Shown here: positions 1 through 9,953 of the stretch, piece by piece
Position numbering within the stretch: position 1 is the first letter of the stretch
Layout of the letters: each line of letters begins with the position of its first letter
From: Pseudomonas putida
Lineage (GTDB): Bacteria; Pseudomonadota; Gammaproteobacteria; Pseudomonadales; Pseudomonadaceae
NCBI RefSeq assembly: GCF_002741075.1
Contig: NZ_CP016634.1
Coordinates: 2,588,501 to 2,652,500, forward strand
Length of the DNA: 64,000 nt
Reading direction: 5' to 3'
Made by a program: the position numbers and the translations under genes
The notes under the pieces: model-generated
What the model saw: only the letters and a program-made list of their open reading frames with translations
Database searches by the model: none
What the model was told of the DNA's origin: nothing

Positions 1-816
1 CCGATCTTCGACCTGCACAATGGTCAGGTCGCAAAGCTCGAAGCCCTGGTGCGCTGGCAGCATCCCCAACATGGCCTGCTCAGCCCGGACCGTTTCATCG
101 GTATCGCCGAAACCAATGGCCTGATCGCCGACCTAGACCTGTGGGTGCTGCGCCGAGCCTGTCATGACCTGGCCCAGCTCAACCGTCACGGTTATCGCAA
201 TCTCAAGGTTACGGTCAATTGCTCAGCGGTGACCCTTGGTCGCGAAGAGTTGCCCAATGAAGTGGAAATGGCGCTGTTCCAGGCTGGGGTGTCTGCTCGC
301 CAACTGGAGCTGGAGGTCACCGAGAACGCTTTGATGGGCGATATCCAGCGCGTCGTCAGCCTGCTCAAGCGCATCCGCGCCCAAGGCGTGGCCCTGTCGA
401 TCGACGATTTCGGCACGGGATATTCATCGCTGGCCTACCTGCGGCGCCTGCCGCTGGACGTGCTCAAGGTCGATCGTTCGTTCATCCAGGACGTGCCGGG
501 GAGCCAGAAAGATCGCGAGATTGTCCAGGCGATCATCATCATGGCCCACACCCTGCACCTGCAGGTGGTCACCGAGGGCGTCGAGACCATCGAGCAACAC
601 GCCTTCCTCGCCGCCCACGGTTGTGATTTCCTTCAGGGCTACCTGCTCAGCCGCCCGGTACCGCTGGCCGAGCTGCGGCCGATCCTCGACCGGCTCGACG
701 CTCAGGAGCCAGCGCTCAGTCCTTGCTGCGATACAGCGCTACCAGTGTCGCGGGATCTTTTTGCAGATACCCCTGGCTACCGTGCAAACGCATCAGTTGC
801 GCAGCCAGGCCACTGA
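1..816 (+). CDS. EAL-domain cyclic-di-GMP phosphodiesterase (5' partial)
   Basis: The reading frame is open from base 1, so the N-terminus, where PAS or GGDEF domains often lie, is outside the window. The visible part is an EAL domain: EALVRW near base 40, a Glu in TENALMGD, DDFGTGYSS around bases 403-430, KVDRSFI, then TEGVET and a GYLLSRPVP ending. These are the metal-binding and catalytic signatures of an active enzyme that hydrolyses cyclic di-GMP to pGpG. Nothing upstream is visible, so the sensory input cannot be stated. The last 101 bases overlap the convergent dehydrogenase gene. The 34 or so residues after the EAL core look non-conserved. Confidence 0.9.
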   Translation, partial: PIFDLHNGQVAKLEALVRWQHPQHGLLSPDRFIGIAETNGLIADLDLWVLRRACHDLAQLNRHGYRNLKVTVNCSAVTLGREELPNEVEMALFQAGVSARQLELEVTENALMGDIQRVVSLLKRIRAQGVALSIDDFGTGYSSLAYLRRLPLDVLKVDRSFIQDVPGSQKDREIVQAIIIMAHTLHLQVVTEGVETIEQHAFLAAHGCDFLQGYLLSRPVPLAELRPILDRLDAQEPALSPCCDTALPVSRDLFADTPGYRANASVAQPGH

Positions 817-1603
817 TCGGCGTCGCTGAACCCTGCTCGCGGGAGAACTTCACCGCCGTGTCCAGGTCCTTGAGCAACGTGCGCACATGCCACTTGATCG
901 GCTCGAAACGGCTCTCAGCCATCTGAGGCGCCAGGATCTGCAGCGGCTTGGAGTCGGCAAAGCCCCCTGCCAGCGCCTCGGCGATCAGTCGCGCGTCAAC
1001 GCCCGATTGCTCGGCCAGCGCGACAACCTCGGCGATGACCAGCGCGTTGCAGGCCACGATCATCTGGTTGCAGGCCTTGGTTACCTGGCCAGCGCCCACA
1101 CCGCCCATGTGCGTGACCCTCTGGCCCAGGTTCAACAGCACCGGGCGCACGCGCTCCAGATCCTGCGCCTCGCCACCCACCATGATCGCCAGCGTGCCAG
1201 CCTCGGCCCCGGGGGTACCGCCGGAGACCGGCGCATCCAGCCAGGTCATGCCACACAGCGCTGCCAGCTCAGCCGCCATCTCGCGGGTGGCGGTCGGCTC
1301 CAGGCTGGAGAAGTCCACCAACAGCTGGCCGTCGCGCCCGCCCTGGGCGATGCCTTGCTCACCGAACACCACCTCACGCACTACGGCCGTGTCGGCCAGG
1401 CACAGCAGCACGATGTCCGTGTCACGGCACAACTCGGCGGGGCTGGCTGCCTGGCGCGCCCCGGCTGCTACCAGCTCGGCGCACTTTTGCCGGTTGCGGT
1501 TCCAGACCGTCAGCGGGTAACCCGCCGCCAACAGGCGCCGGCACATCGGCAGCCCCATCAAACCGATTCCGGCGAACCCCAGCGAAGGCAATGCAGTACT
1601 CAT
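716..1603 (-). CDS. NAD(P)-dependent beta-hydroxyacid dehydrogenase (3-hydroxyisobutyrate dehydrogenase family)
   Basis: A 295-residue protein with the family layout. The N-terminal Rossmann fold has GFAGIGLMG at residues 7-15, the substrate motif is DAPVSGG, and the catalytic Lys sits in the GQVTKACNQ helix. The size fits 3-hydroxyisobutyrate dehydrogenase, tartronate semialdehyde reductase (GarR/GlxR) or the GLYR1-like branch. The visible sequence cannot fix the substrate, and no valine- or glyoxylate-pathway gene is adjacent. I chose the ATG at 1603 because the protein begins directly at the Rossmann strand; longer versions add unrelated sequence. It is divergent from the tubulin-like gene across 124 bases that must hold both promoters, and convergent with the EAL gene. 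Confidence 0.85.
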   Translation of the reverse strand: MSTALPSLGFAGIGLMGLPMCRRLLAAGYPLTVWNRNRQKCAELVAAGARQAASPAELCRDTDIVLLCLADTAVVREVVFGEQGIAQGGRDGQLLVDFSSLEPTATREMAAELAALCGMTWLDAPVSGGTPGAEAGTLAIMVGGEAQDLERVRPVLLNLGQRVTHMGGVGAGQVTKACNQMIVACNALVIAEVVALAEQSGVDARLIAEALAGGFADSKPLQILAPQMAESRFEPIKWHVRTLLKDLDTAVKFSREQGSATPISGLAAQLMRLHGSQGYLQKDPATLVALYRSKD

Positions 1604-1727
1604 GAACAACTCCAAGCAGACGATTAAAGAAGCATGACAAACAGACGATACAGTCGCGTAATCCCACCCGTGATGGCTAGATGACATAACTGTCCGACGG
1701 CCCACCACCCAAGGCAAATGGCGCACT

Positions 1728-3908
1728 ATGACCCCAACAAACACTTCTGCCAATGCGGTGCCCGAGTCGTCGATCCCCTCCCCTCTGCCCACGGGTGCCG
1801 CCCGGGACCTTGCGCCCGTGCGCAGTGCGCCGGCGCAGCAGTACCTGTACTACACCGAGCCGGACATCCAACGCATCCTCGATAACCTCGATGGCCTGCG
1901 CGACCTGGTGTTCCCGCAGAACCTGCACGCCGAGGATGAGAACCAGCTGCGCCTGGAGCAGCAGTTCCCGTCGGTGTGCCTGATCGGCCTGGGCCGCTGC
2001 GGCTCGAACATCGCCCTGGACGTGGCCGAGCTGGTCTACAACGCCCGCACCTTCTTCCTCAATGAGTTCAACAACGAAGATCGGCTCAAGAGCGAGACCG
2101 GCTACAGCCCCGCGCGTTGGATCCGTCAGAACCTGCGTCTGGTGCAGAACAAGGCCATGAAACCGGTGTTTCTGGTGGAGCCGCTGGTGATGCTCGGCGA
2201 CCTGGACAAGGACATTGCCGGGCGCATCCGCTTCTCCCGCCAAGGCGAGCGCGGTGGTTTTTTACGCGACTACAGCAAGATGAAGATCATGGACCTGTCC
2301 GAAGTCCATGCCGGCGGAGCCGGTAACGCGCCGATCCTGGGCCAGTACCTGGCCAAGATCATCCTCAACAAGGACACCCAGCGCTTCTCCAGCGCCGACT
2401 GGAAACTGATCCACTCGTACCTGATCGACTCCTGCGGCATCAAGGCCAACCAGTCGCGCCTGTACTTCTACATCTTCAGCGCCGGCGGCGGTACCGGCTC
2501 GGGCATGGCCTCGGAGTTCGGTCTGGCCCAGCAGTACTCGTACATGAACAAGACCTTCGACACCAAGCCAGCCGACGAGAACGACGGCAAGAGCGGTCAC
2601 TCGTTCGTCTTCGAGCCGATCTTCACCAGCGGCATCTGCGTGCTGCCGAACATCTCCGACCACCGCAGCGAGATGTCCGAGGCACTGCATATCAATGCCG
2701 GGCGCCTACTGTGCAAATACCTGTCGGAAGAATGGGACTTCTCATACAACTTCGACAACGAAGACAGCAGCGAAGCCAGCGTCATGGGGCGCATCCGCCC
2801 CTGGAATGCCATGATGCTGATCTCCAACGACATCATGCGCTATGCCGAGGAAAGCGACGACGGCACGATCCAGAACATCGACGTCAACGCCATGGAGAAG
2901 CACGCCAACCAGTACATCTCCCAGCAAATCTTCAACATCCTCACGGCCCAGGCGGTAACCACCGACTACGACCAGAACTACTTCCGCCGCGCCGGCATCG
3001 ACATCGGCGAAACCATTCGACTGGACGCCAACGACCTGTTCATGAGCCTGGCAGGCCCTGTGGCCATCACCTATGCCGAATCGGTGGTGCCGGAACGCCC
3101 TGCGCCGGCTTCGGACAAGTTCAAGGTGTTCGAGAAGGAAAGCCCGCGACTGGACATCGATGATCTGTTCTTCCGCTCCATCGACCTGCCGCACTTCAAC
3201 AAACAGACCCAGGCCATCGAAGGCATCAGCCTGCTGCCGATCGAGTCACGTCGCTACCGCGCGGCGCTCGAGCAGTACCAGGCCTCCGGCTATGACGCCG
3301 CGGCCCTGCACGACCTGCACTTCTTCAAGAACTGCTCCTCGGTGGTGTCGATCGTGTCGCTGCCCAAGGACTACAAGCTGTCGTACATGGACCTGAACCG
3401 GCTCAAGACCCACCTCAACAGCCTGTTCCCCAACACCACCCTCAAGCGTTATGCGCTGGTCATCGGCGCCTCGGCGAACCTGTCGCTGACCACCCTGATC
3501 GCCAAGAGCCCGTGCCTATCGGACGACTTCCTGACACTGATCGTGGCCTTCATCAAGCGTTGCTTCGCACGGACCCCGTACCGCTTCGATGACACCCTGG
3601 ACAATGCCATCCTCGAATTCATCACCAGCGAACACTTCGCCGAAGAGCGCATCGACGACTTGCTCAACGAGTTCGAAAACCCGGCCAAGATCCTCGACAC
3701 CAACTGGTACGCGATCAAACCGATGTACGAGAAGAAGTACCGCGAGCTGATCAACGACAAGAGCCGCTTCGTCTCGATCAACGACATCCGCCTGTCACGC
3801 GAGTGCGTCAAGAAAGCGGTGAAATACTTGCGTGAGATCTTCCGTCACCGGATTGGCAAGACCCGGGTCATCTCCCTGAACAGCCACACCGGACGGGTGG
3901 ATTACTAA
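1728..3908 (+). CDS. Tubulin/FtsZ-superfamily-like protein, 726 aa
   Basis: The protein has 726 residues. After a Pro/Ala-rich N-terminus, residues 84-100 form a hydrophobic strand running into a glycine-rich loop (IGLGRCGSN), placed like the first nucleotide-binding loop of FtsZ. Residues 251-260 read SAGGGTGSGM, which contains the tubulin signature GGGTG[ST]G that binds GTP phosphates. No transmembrane segment or signal peptide is evident. At 726 residues it is about twice the length of FtsZ, with long insertions and a C-terminal half (about 430-726) I cannot assign. It is monocistronic, with ATG 1728 close behind the divergent promoter region, and is followed by a hairpin at 3921. GTPase activity and polymerisation are inferences from motifs. 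Divergent FtsZ-like families outside cell division are known, with suggested roles in membrane remodelling. Confidence 0.7.
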   Translation: MTPTNTSANAVPESSIPSPLPTGAARDLAPVRSAPAQQYLYYTEPDIQRILDNLDGLRDLVFPQNLHAEDENQLRLEQQFPSVCLIGLGRCGSNIALDVAELVYNARTFFLNEFNNEDRLKSETGYSPARWIRQNLRLVQNKAMKPVFLVEPLVMLGDLDKDIAGRIRFSRQGERGGFLRDYSKMKIMDLSEVHAGGAGNAPILGQYLAKIILNKDTQRFSSADWKLIHSYLIDSCGIKANQSRLYFYIFSAGGGTGSGMASEFGLAQQYSYMNKTFDTKPADENDGKSGHSFVFEPIFTSGICVLPNISDHRSEMSEALHINAGRLLCKYLSEEWDFSYNFDNEDSSEASVMGRIRPWNAMMLISNDIMRYAEESDDGTIQNIDVNAMEKHANQYISQQIFNILTAQAVTTDYDQNYFRRAGIDIGETIRLDANDLFMSLAGPVAITYAESVVPERPAPASDKFKVFEKESPRLDIDDLFFRSIDLPHFNKQTQAIEGISLLPIESRRYRAALEQYQASGYDAAALHDLHFFKNCSSVVSIVSLPKDYKLSYMDLNRLKTHLNSLFPNTTLKRYALVIGASANLSLTTLIAKSPCLSDDFLTLIVAFIKRCFARTPYRFDDTLDNAILEFITSEHFAEERIDDLLNEFENPAKILDTNWYAIKPMYEKKYRELINDKSRFVSINDIRLSRECVKKAVKYLREIFRHRIGKTRVISLNSHTGRVDY

Positions 3909-3920
3909 CGCAACGCCTTG

Positions 3921-3937
3921 GGGCCGCGCCGCGGCCC
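3921..3937 (+). terminator. GC-rich hairpin after the tubulin-like gene
   Basis: A perfect 7-bp stem (GGGCCGC / GCGGCCC) with a 3-base loop lies 12 bases after the stop codon. No T-tract follows. The same stem reappears at 54047, suggesting a common terminator type of this genome. Confidence 0.5.
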
Positions 3938-3942
3938 ATCGC

Positions 3943-3987
3943 AGGCTTCGCCAGCTTCCACGTTTTTTGCAGGCGCTGGCGAAGCCT
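3943..3987. repeat. 13-bp inverted repeat
   Basis: AGGCTTCGCCAGC at 3943-3955 is repeated in inverted orientation at 3975-3987 with a 19-base spacer containing a T6 run. It lies in the 225-base gap between the tubulin-like gene and the convergent DUF2288 gene. It could be a REP-type intergenic element or a second transcription stop. Confidence 0.55.
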
Positions 3988-4133
3988 CGAATGGGGTATC
4001 CATTACGCATACCGTAAACTGTTACCGCCACGCCGAACCGCCACGCCGTTGTTACTTGTTTCCACCTTACGTGAGCGTCAATGCGCCCCCTTGCGGCGCG
4101 CTGTGCATTTTCGCGCACTAAAAAAGAGTTGGC

Positions 4134-4439
4134 TTATTCCGGTTTCTTCACTTGGATGACGATGAACGGAGAAACCACCACTGCCCAGATCTCTGGATCG
4201 CGGCTTTGCAAGTCCAGTGCCTGCTCTGCGGAGACGGGCGCGACAGTGCCATCATTGCGCCACTTGGCGAAGATCTCGCTGCGATTCTCGGCCATCGCCT
4301 CGGCAACGGCGATCAGGTCCAGACTCGGGTCGACCCAAATCAGATCACCTTTGGCCCAGAAGCGCTCCAGCGCTTTCCACTCGATGATTGCCGTCTCGCC
4401 GAGCAATTTGGCATAGAGGGTGCTTGCTTGATCAGTCAT
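4134..4439 (-). CDS. DUF2288 family protein
   Basis: A 101-residue soluble protein matching the small DUF2288 family as I recall it: an N-terminal KLLGETA segment, IEWKALERFWAKG, a central WVDPSLDLIAVAEAM helix and a C-terminal hydrophobic strand (AVVVSPFIVIQVK). The function is unknown. There is no signal peptide and there are no metal-binding cysteines. It is transcribed alone, away from the bra operon, from the 358-base region to its right. ATG 4439 is the only sensible start. In Pseudomonas genomes this gene is commonly next to the branched-chain amino acid transporter, which fits here but says little about its role. Confidence 0.8.
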   Translation of the reverse strand: MTDQASTLYAKLLGETAIIEWKALERFWAKGDLIWVDPSLDLIAVAEAMAENRSEIFAKWRNDGTVAPVSAEQALDLQSRDPEIWAVVVSPFIVIQVKKPE

Positions 4440-4797
4440 GGGTTCCTACCGGCAAAAATGTGGCCAATTGAAAAGGTCGGCATTTTTGCAGAAAAACCCG
4501 GTTTCAAATACGTAATTTGATCGATCAGCCCTGAAGTTGTGGGGTGGGGCCAAGGATACAGGCAAAGTAATGGCGCTTTTCTGTATCTTTATTTCGATCA
4601 GGCGACACCCGGAGAAAGTCGCGCTTTTCGCCCGCTTTTCAAGCGCTCGAACGGCGCTCTACACTGTACCGGTACAGTTCCGGGACATGTTCCGGGGGAA
4701 GGTAGGCTTGCGACATGGCGTGGCCATGCCGGAGCCGCCCGATCTGTAGCCCTGGCCGCCAGGACTATAAGAATTACAACAGAATGAGTGGAGCACT
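4440..4797 (+). promoter_or_regulatory. bra operon control region with perfect 16-bp palindrome
   Basis: This 358-base divergent gap holds no gene. A perfect palindrome, ACTGTACCGGTACAGT, lies at 4663-4678, about 120 bases before braC. A smaller inverted repeat (CCTGG / CCAGG) is at 4751-4763, and a TATAAG that could be a -10 element is at 4766-4771. The palindrome has the size and symmetry of a dimeric repressor or activator site; its regulator is unknown. The braC start is preceded by GTGGAGC. Confidence 0.4.
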
Positions 4798-5916
4798 ATG
4801 ATCAAGATTTCCAAGCTGTTCGCCGCAATGGTCCTGGCCGGAGTTGCCAGCCATTCGTTTGCCGCCGACACCATCAAGATTGGTATCGCCGGCCCCAAGA
4901 CCGGTCCGGTCACCCAGTATGGCGACATGCAGTTCATCGGCGCGAAAAAAGCCATCGAGGACATCAACGCCAAGGGCGGTATCGACGGCAAGATGCTCGA
5001 GGCCAAGGAATACGACGACGCGTGCGACCCTAAACAGGCCGTGGCAGTCGCCAACAAAGTGGTCAACGACGGCGTGAAGTTCGTGGTCGGCCACCTGTGC
5101 TCCAGCTCCACTCAGCCTGCGTCGGATATCTACGAAGACGAAGGCGTGATCATGATCACTCCAGCGGCCACCAGCCCGGAAATCACCGCCCGTGGCTACA
5201 AGCTGATCTTCCGCACCATCGGCCTGGACAGCGCCCAGGGCCCTGCCGCCGGCAACTACATCGCCGACCACGTCAAGCCGAAGGTCGTCGCGGTCCTGCA
5301 CGACAAGCAGCAGTACGGCGAAGGCATCGCCACCGCGGTCAAGCAGACCCTGGAAGGCAAGAACGTCAAGGTTGCTGTCTTCGAAGGCCTGAACGCCGGT
5401 GACAAAGACTTCTCCTCGATCATCCAGAAGCTCAAGCAGAACAACGTCGACTTCGTCTACTACGGTGGCTATCACCCAGAGCTGGGCCTGATCCTGCGCC
5501 AAGCCCAGGAGAAAGGCCTGAAAGCCAAGTTCATGGGTCCAGAAGGCGTCGGCAACGACTCCATCTCGCAGATCGCCCAGAACGCCTCCGAAGGCCTGCT
5601 GGTCACCCTGCCGAAGTCGTTCGACGCCGACCCTGCGAACAAGGCCATCGTCGACGGCATCAAGGCCAAGAACCAGGATCCGAGTGGCCCGTTCGTGTTC
5701 CCGGCCTACTCCGCCGTCCAAGTGATCGCTGACGGCATCAAGGCCGCCGGCACCAGCGACGACGCCGAGAAAGTCGCGGCCGAAATCCACAAAGGCACCT
5801 TCAAGACCCCGACCGGCGACCTGTCGTTCGACGAAAAGGGCGATCTGAAGGACTTCAAGTTCGTGGTCTACGAATGGCACTTCGGCAAGCCGAAGACCGA
5901 AGTCTCCCCCCAGTAA
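4798..5916 (+). CDS. braC: Branched-chain amino acid ABC transporter, periplasmic binding protein
   Basis: A 372-residue LIV-type binding protein of the periplasm. It starts with a Sec signal peptide (KISKLFAAMVLAGVASHSFA, residues 3-22) cleaved before ADTIKIG. IGIAGPKTGPVTQYGD opens the type I periplasmic-binding fold, and VGHLCSSSTQPASDIY is the ligand-binding loop typical of LivJ/LivK/BraC. It captures Leu, Ile, Val and probably Ala or Thr, and delivers them to the BraDEFG membrane complex encoded downstream. A strong terminator and a 220-base gap separate it from braD. This fits the usual excess of binding protein over permease, with some read-through. The length is normal for the family. 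Confidence 0.95.
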   Translation: MIKISKLFAAMVLAGVASHSFAADTIKIGIAGPKTGPVTQYGDMQFIGAKKAIEDINAKGGIDGKMLEAKEYDDACDPKQAVAVANKVVNDGVKFVVGHLCSSSTQPASDIYEDEGVIMITPAATSPEITARGYKLIFRTIGLDSAQGPAAGNYIADHVKPKVVAVLHDKQQYGEGIATAVKQTLEGKNVKVAVFEGLNAGDKDFSSIIQKLKQNNVDFVYYGGYHPELGLILRQAQEKGLKAKFMGPEGVGNDSISQIAQNASEGLLVTLPKSFDADPANKAIVDGIKAKNQDPSGPFVFPAYSAVQVIADGIKAAGTSDDAEKVAAEIHKGTFKTPTGDLSFDEKGDLKDFKFVVYEWHFGKPKTEVSPQ

Positions 5917-5935
5917 CAGCGTGACTAGCTAACCG

Positions 5936-5968
5936 AAAGCCCACTGTGTGAGCAGTGGGCTTTGTTTT
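5936..5968 (+). terminator. Intrinsic terminator after braC
   Basis: An 11-bp perfect stem (AAAGCCCACTG / CAGTGGGCTTT, 6-base loop) is followed by GTTTT, 20 bases after the braC stop. The remaining 169 bases to braD hold no gene. AGGAG lies just before the braD ATG. Confidence 0.85.
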
Positions 5969-6137
5969 ACGAGGTTCATGGGCCCGATTCCCGCGATCCG
6001 GGAGGGGGTTCACCTGAAAATCTTAAAACCGTCACCCGCGGTTCCCTGGCCGTGCCTGTCATCGTCGCCAAGCCCACGATGCGGGACGGGTTCACCACCC
6101 GCCAGCGAATGCAAATCAGGTTTTTAGGAGCGCTGTA

Positions 6138-7061
6138 ATGCCTGAGATCTACCATTTCTTCCAACAACTGGTTAATGGATTGACCATCGGCAGCACCTAT
6201 GCCTTGATCGCCATCGGCTACACGATGGTGTACGGCATCATTGGCATGATCAACTTCGCCCACGGCGAGGTGTACATGATCGGTTCCTATGTGGCCTTCA
6301 TCGCCCTCGCGGGCCTGGCCATGATGGGTATCCATTCGCTGCCGATCCTGATGACCGTCGCCTTCGTCGCGACGATCTTCGTCACCAGTGCCTATGGCTA
6401 TAGCATCGAACGGGTCGCCTACCGGCCGCTGCGCAACAGCAACCGCCTGATCCCGCTGATCTCCGCCATCGGTATGTCGATCTTCCTGCAAAATACTGTC
6501 CTGCTTTCGCAGGATTCCAAGGACAAATCCATCCCCAACCTGATTCCGGGCGCCTTCTCGTTCGGGCCAGGCGGCGCGGAGGAAGTCCTGGTGTCCTACA
6601 TGCAGATCCTGGTGTTCGTGGTCACGCTGGTGGCCATGACCTGCCTGACCCTGTTCATCTCCCGTTCCCGCCTGGGGCGCGCCTGCCGTGCCTGTGCCGA
6701 GGACATCAAGATGGCCAACCTGCTGGGCATCAACACCAACAACATCATCGCCCTGACCTTCGTCATCGGCGCCGCGCTGGCGGCGGTGGCGGCCGTGCTG
6801 CTGAGCATGCAGTACGGGGTGATCAACCCCAACGCCGGCTTCCTGGTAGGCCTCAAAGCCTTCACCGCGGCGGTACTGGGCGGCATCGGCAGCATCCCGG
6901 GCGCCATGCTCGGCGGGCTGGTGCTGGGCGTGGCCGAAGCGTTTGGCGCCGATATCTTCGGCGACCAGTACAAGGACGTCGTGGCGTTCGGCTTGTTGGT
7001 TCTTGTCCTGCTGTTCCGGCCGACCGGCATCCTGGGCCGTCCGGAGGTTGAAAAAGTATGA
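6138..7061 (+). CDS. braD: Branched-chain amino acid ABC transporter permease (LivH type)
   Basis: A 307-residue inner-membrane protein with about eight hydrophobic segments. The family hallmarks are visible: the N-terminal [20 protein letters not shown], then [16 protein letters not shown], and near the C-terminus [19 protein letters not shown], the loop that contacts the ATPase subunits. It forms the translocation pore with BraE. ATG 6138 follows AGGAGCGCTGTA. Its stop overlaps the braE start by four bases, so translation is coupled. The length is normal. Confidence 0.95.
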   Translation: MPEIYHFFQQLVNGLTIGSTYALIAIGYTMVYGIIGMINFAHGEVYMIGSYVAFIALAGLAMMGIHSLPILMTVAFVATIFVTSAYGYSIERVAYRPLRNSNRLIPLISAIGMSIFLQNTVLLSQDSKDKSIPNLIPGAFSFGPGGAEEVLVSYMQILVFVVTLVAMTCLTLFISRSRLGRACRACAEDIKMANLLGINTNNIIALTFVIGAALAAVAAVLLSMQYGVINPNAGFLVGLKAFTAAVLGGIGSIPGAMLGGLVLGVAEAFGADIFGDQYKDVVAFGLLVLVLLFRPTGILGRPEVEKV

Positions 7062-8314
7062 ACAGAAATCTCAAACAGGCGTTCTTCAGCGCCTTGCTGG
7101 TATGGGCCGTGGCCTTCCCGGTGCTGGGCCTGAAACTAAGCATCGACGGTATCAGCCTGGTCGTGCACACCCAGGGCTCGTTCACCATCAGCATCATCGC
7201 CGTGTGCTCGGTGCTGATGTTCCTGCGCGTGCTGTTCGACAAGCAGTGGAATTCGGTGATGGGTCGCCGCTCGGATCGTAAACTGATTCCACCGGCCGTC
7301 AGCAACTACCTGACCCTGCCCAAGACCCAGCGCTATGTGATCATGGGCCTGATCGTCGCGGCACTGGTGTGGCCGTTCTTCGGCTCGCGCGGCGCGGTCG
7401 ACATCGCCACACTGATCCTGATCTACGTGTTGCTGGGCCTTGGCCTGAACATCGTGGTCGGCCTGGCTGGCCTGCTCGACCTGGGTTATGTCGGATTCTA
7501 CGCCGTCGGCGCCTACAGCTACGCCATGCTCTCGCACTACCTGGGCTGGAGCTTCTGGGTATGCTTGCCGATCGCCGGCTTGATGGCCGCCACGTTCGGC
7601 TTCCTGCTCGGCTTCCCGGTGCTGCGTCTACGCGGTGACTACCTGGCGATCGTGACCCTCGGCTTCGGCGAGATCATCCGCCTGTTCCTGCGTAACCTCA
7701 CCGACTGGACCGGTGGCCCCAACGGCATCAGCAACATCCCCAAGCCGGAGTTCTTTGGCCTGACCTTCGAACGTCGTGCCGCCGAGGGAATGCAGACCTT
7801 CCATGAGTTCTTCGGCCTGCAGTACAACTCGATCAACAAGGTCATCTTCCTCTACTTGGTAGCGCTGCTGCTGGCCTTGCTGGCGCTGTTCGTCATCAAC
7901 CGCCTGCTGCGCATGCCGATCGGCCGCGCCTGGGAAGCGTTGCGCGAGGACGAGATCGCCTGCCGTGCGCTGGGCCTGAACCCGACCGTGATCAAGCTGT
8001 CGGCCTTCACCCTCGGTGCGTGCTTCGCAGGCTTCGCCGGTAGCTTCTTCGCCGCCCGCCAGGGTCTGGTGACACCGGAGTCGTTCACCTTCATCGAGTC
8101 GGCGATCATCCTCGCCATCGTCGTGCTGGGTGGCATGGGTTCGCAGTTGGGCGTGATCCTGGCGGCCATCGTGATGATCCTGCTGCCGGAGCTGATGCGT
8201 GAGTTCAGCGAGTACCGCATGCTGATGTTCGGTGCCCTGATGGTGTTGATGATGATCTGGCGTCCGCAGGGCCTTCTGCCTATGCAACGTCCACATATGG
8301 AGCTGCGTCGATGA
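7058..8314 (+). CDS. braE: Branched-chain amino acid ABC transporter permease (LivM type)
   Basis: A 418-residue inner-membrane permease partnering BraD. An N-terminal extension with two or three hydrophobic stretches (residues 1-110) is followed by the LivM core: [28 protein letters not shown], then [21 protein letters not shown] and, near the end, the ATPase-contact loop around [13 protein letters not shown]. The long N-terminus is usual for Pseudomonas BraE/LivM. It overlaps braD and braF by four bases each, which indicates one polycistronic, translationally coupled unit. Confidence 0.95.
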   Translation: MNRNLKQAFFSALLVWAVAFPVLGLKLSIDGISLVVHTQGSFTISIIAVCSVLMFLRVLFDKQWNSVMGRRSDRKLIPPAVSNYLTLPKTQRYVIMGLIVAALVWPFFGSRGAVDIATLILIYVLLGLGLNIVVGLAGLLDLGYVGFYAVGAYSYAMLSHYLGWSFWVCLPIAGLMAATFGFLLGFPVLRLRGDYLAIVTLGFGEIIRLFLRNLTDWTGGPNGISNIPKPEFFGLTFERRAAEGMQTFHEFFGLQYNSINKVIFLYLVALLLALLALFVINRLLRMPIGRAWEALREDEIACRALGLNPTVIKLSAFTLGACFAGFAGSFFAARQGLVTPESFTFIESAIILAIVVLGGMGSQLGVILAAIVMILLPELMREFSEYRMLMFGALMVLMMIWRPQGLLPMQRPHMELRR

Positions 8315-9078
8315 GCCGCGAAATTCTGCAAGTCAGCGGCCTGAGCATGCGCTTCGGCGGCTTGTTGGCGGTCAACGGCGTGGGCCTGACCGTCAAGGAG
8401 AAACAAGTGGTGGCGCTGATCGGCCCGAACGGCGCCGGCAAGACCACCGTCTTCAACTGTCTGACCGGCTTCTACAAGCCCAGCGGCGGTACCATCCTGC
8501 TCGATGGCCAGCCGATCCAGGGTCTGGCCGGTCACCAGATCGCCCGCAAGGGCGTGGTGCGGACCTTCCAGAACGTGCGCCTGTTCAAGGAAATGACCGC
8601 GCTGGAGAACCTGCTGATCGCCCAGCACCGCCACCTGAACACCAACTTCTTCGCCGGCCTGTTCAAGACCCCGAGCTTCCGCCGCAGTGAGAAGGAGGCC
8701 ATGGAACGCGCGCAATACTGGCTGGAGAAGGTCAACCTGACCGAGTTCGCCAACCGTACCGCCGGCACCTTGGCCTACGGCCAGCAACGCCGTCTGGAGA
8801 TCGCCCGCTGCATGATGACCCAGCCACGGATCATCATGCTCGACGAACCCGCCGCCGGCTTGAACCCCAAGGAAACCGAGGACCTCAAGGCCCTGATCGG
8901 CTACCTGCGCGAATCCCACAACGTGACCGTACTGCTGATCGAGCACGACATGAAACTGGTGATGAGCATTTCCGACCACATCGTGGTGATCAACCAGGGC
9001 ACGCCCCTGGCCGATGGCACGCCGGAAGAGATTCGCGGCAACCCTGATGTGATCAAGGCCTACCTGGGGGAGGCGTAA
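8311..9078 (+). CDS. braF: Branched-chain amino acid ABC transporter ATPase (LivG type)
   Basis: A 255-residue cytoplasmic ATPase with Walker [10 protein letters not shown] (residues 34-42), Q-loop RTFQNVRLF, signature region [14 protein letters not shown], Walker [14 protein letters not shown] and the H-loop in [10 protein letters not shown]. The signature is LAYGQ rather than the canonical LSGGQ, which is normal for the LivG branch. It powers import as a heterodimer with BraG. It is coupled to braE by overlap and abuts braG with no gap. Confidence 0.95.
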   Translation: MSREILQVSGLSMRFGGLLAVNGVGLTVKEKQVVALIGPNGAGKTTVFNCLTGFYKPSGGTILLDGQPIQGLAGHQIARKGVVRTFQNVRLFKEMTALENLLIAQHRHLNTNFFAGLFKTPSFRRSEKEAMERAQYWLEKVNLTEFANRTAGTLAYGQQRRLEIARCMMTQPRIIMLDEPAAGLNPKETEDLKALIGYLRESHNVTVLLIEHDMKLVMSISDHIVVINQGTPLADGTPEEIRGNPDVIKAYLGEA

Positions 9079-9780
<702 letters not shown>

Positions 9781-9794
9781 TTGACCTACGATTG

Positions 9795-9819
9795 AAAAAG
9801 GGCCTTTGGCCCTTTTTTT
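9795..9819 (+). terminator. Intrinsic terminator of the bra operon
   Basis: AAAAAGGGCC, a TTT loop, then GGCCC and a T7 tract begin 15 bases after the braG stop. Confidence 0.9.
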
Positions 9820-9953
9820 ATGGCTGATGCCCGCACAGCCCAATCGCGGGACAAGCCCGCGAACCGGCCAGCACAGACAACCCGGCGCTTGTGATCGACG
9901 TCCAGCCTGAGTAACGTGGCCAGCTCTTTTGCAACGTTTTCGGAGCCCGCCCC

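Noticed and set aside
4663..4678. LexA (SOS) box before braC
   Set aside because: The CTG and CAG are separated by 8 bases, not 10, and the gene is a transporter; no support for SOS control.
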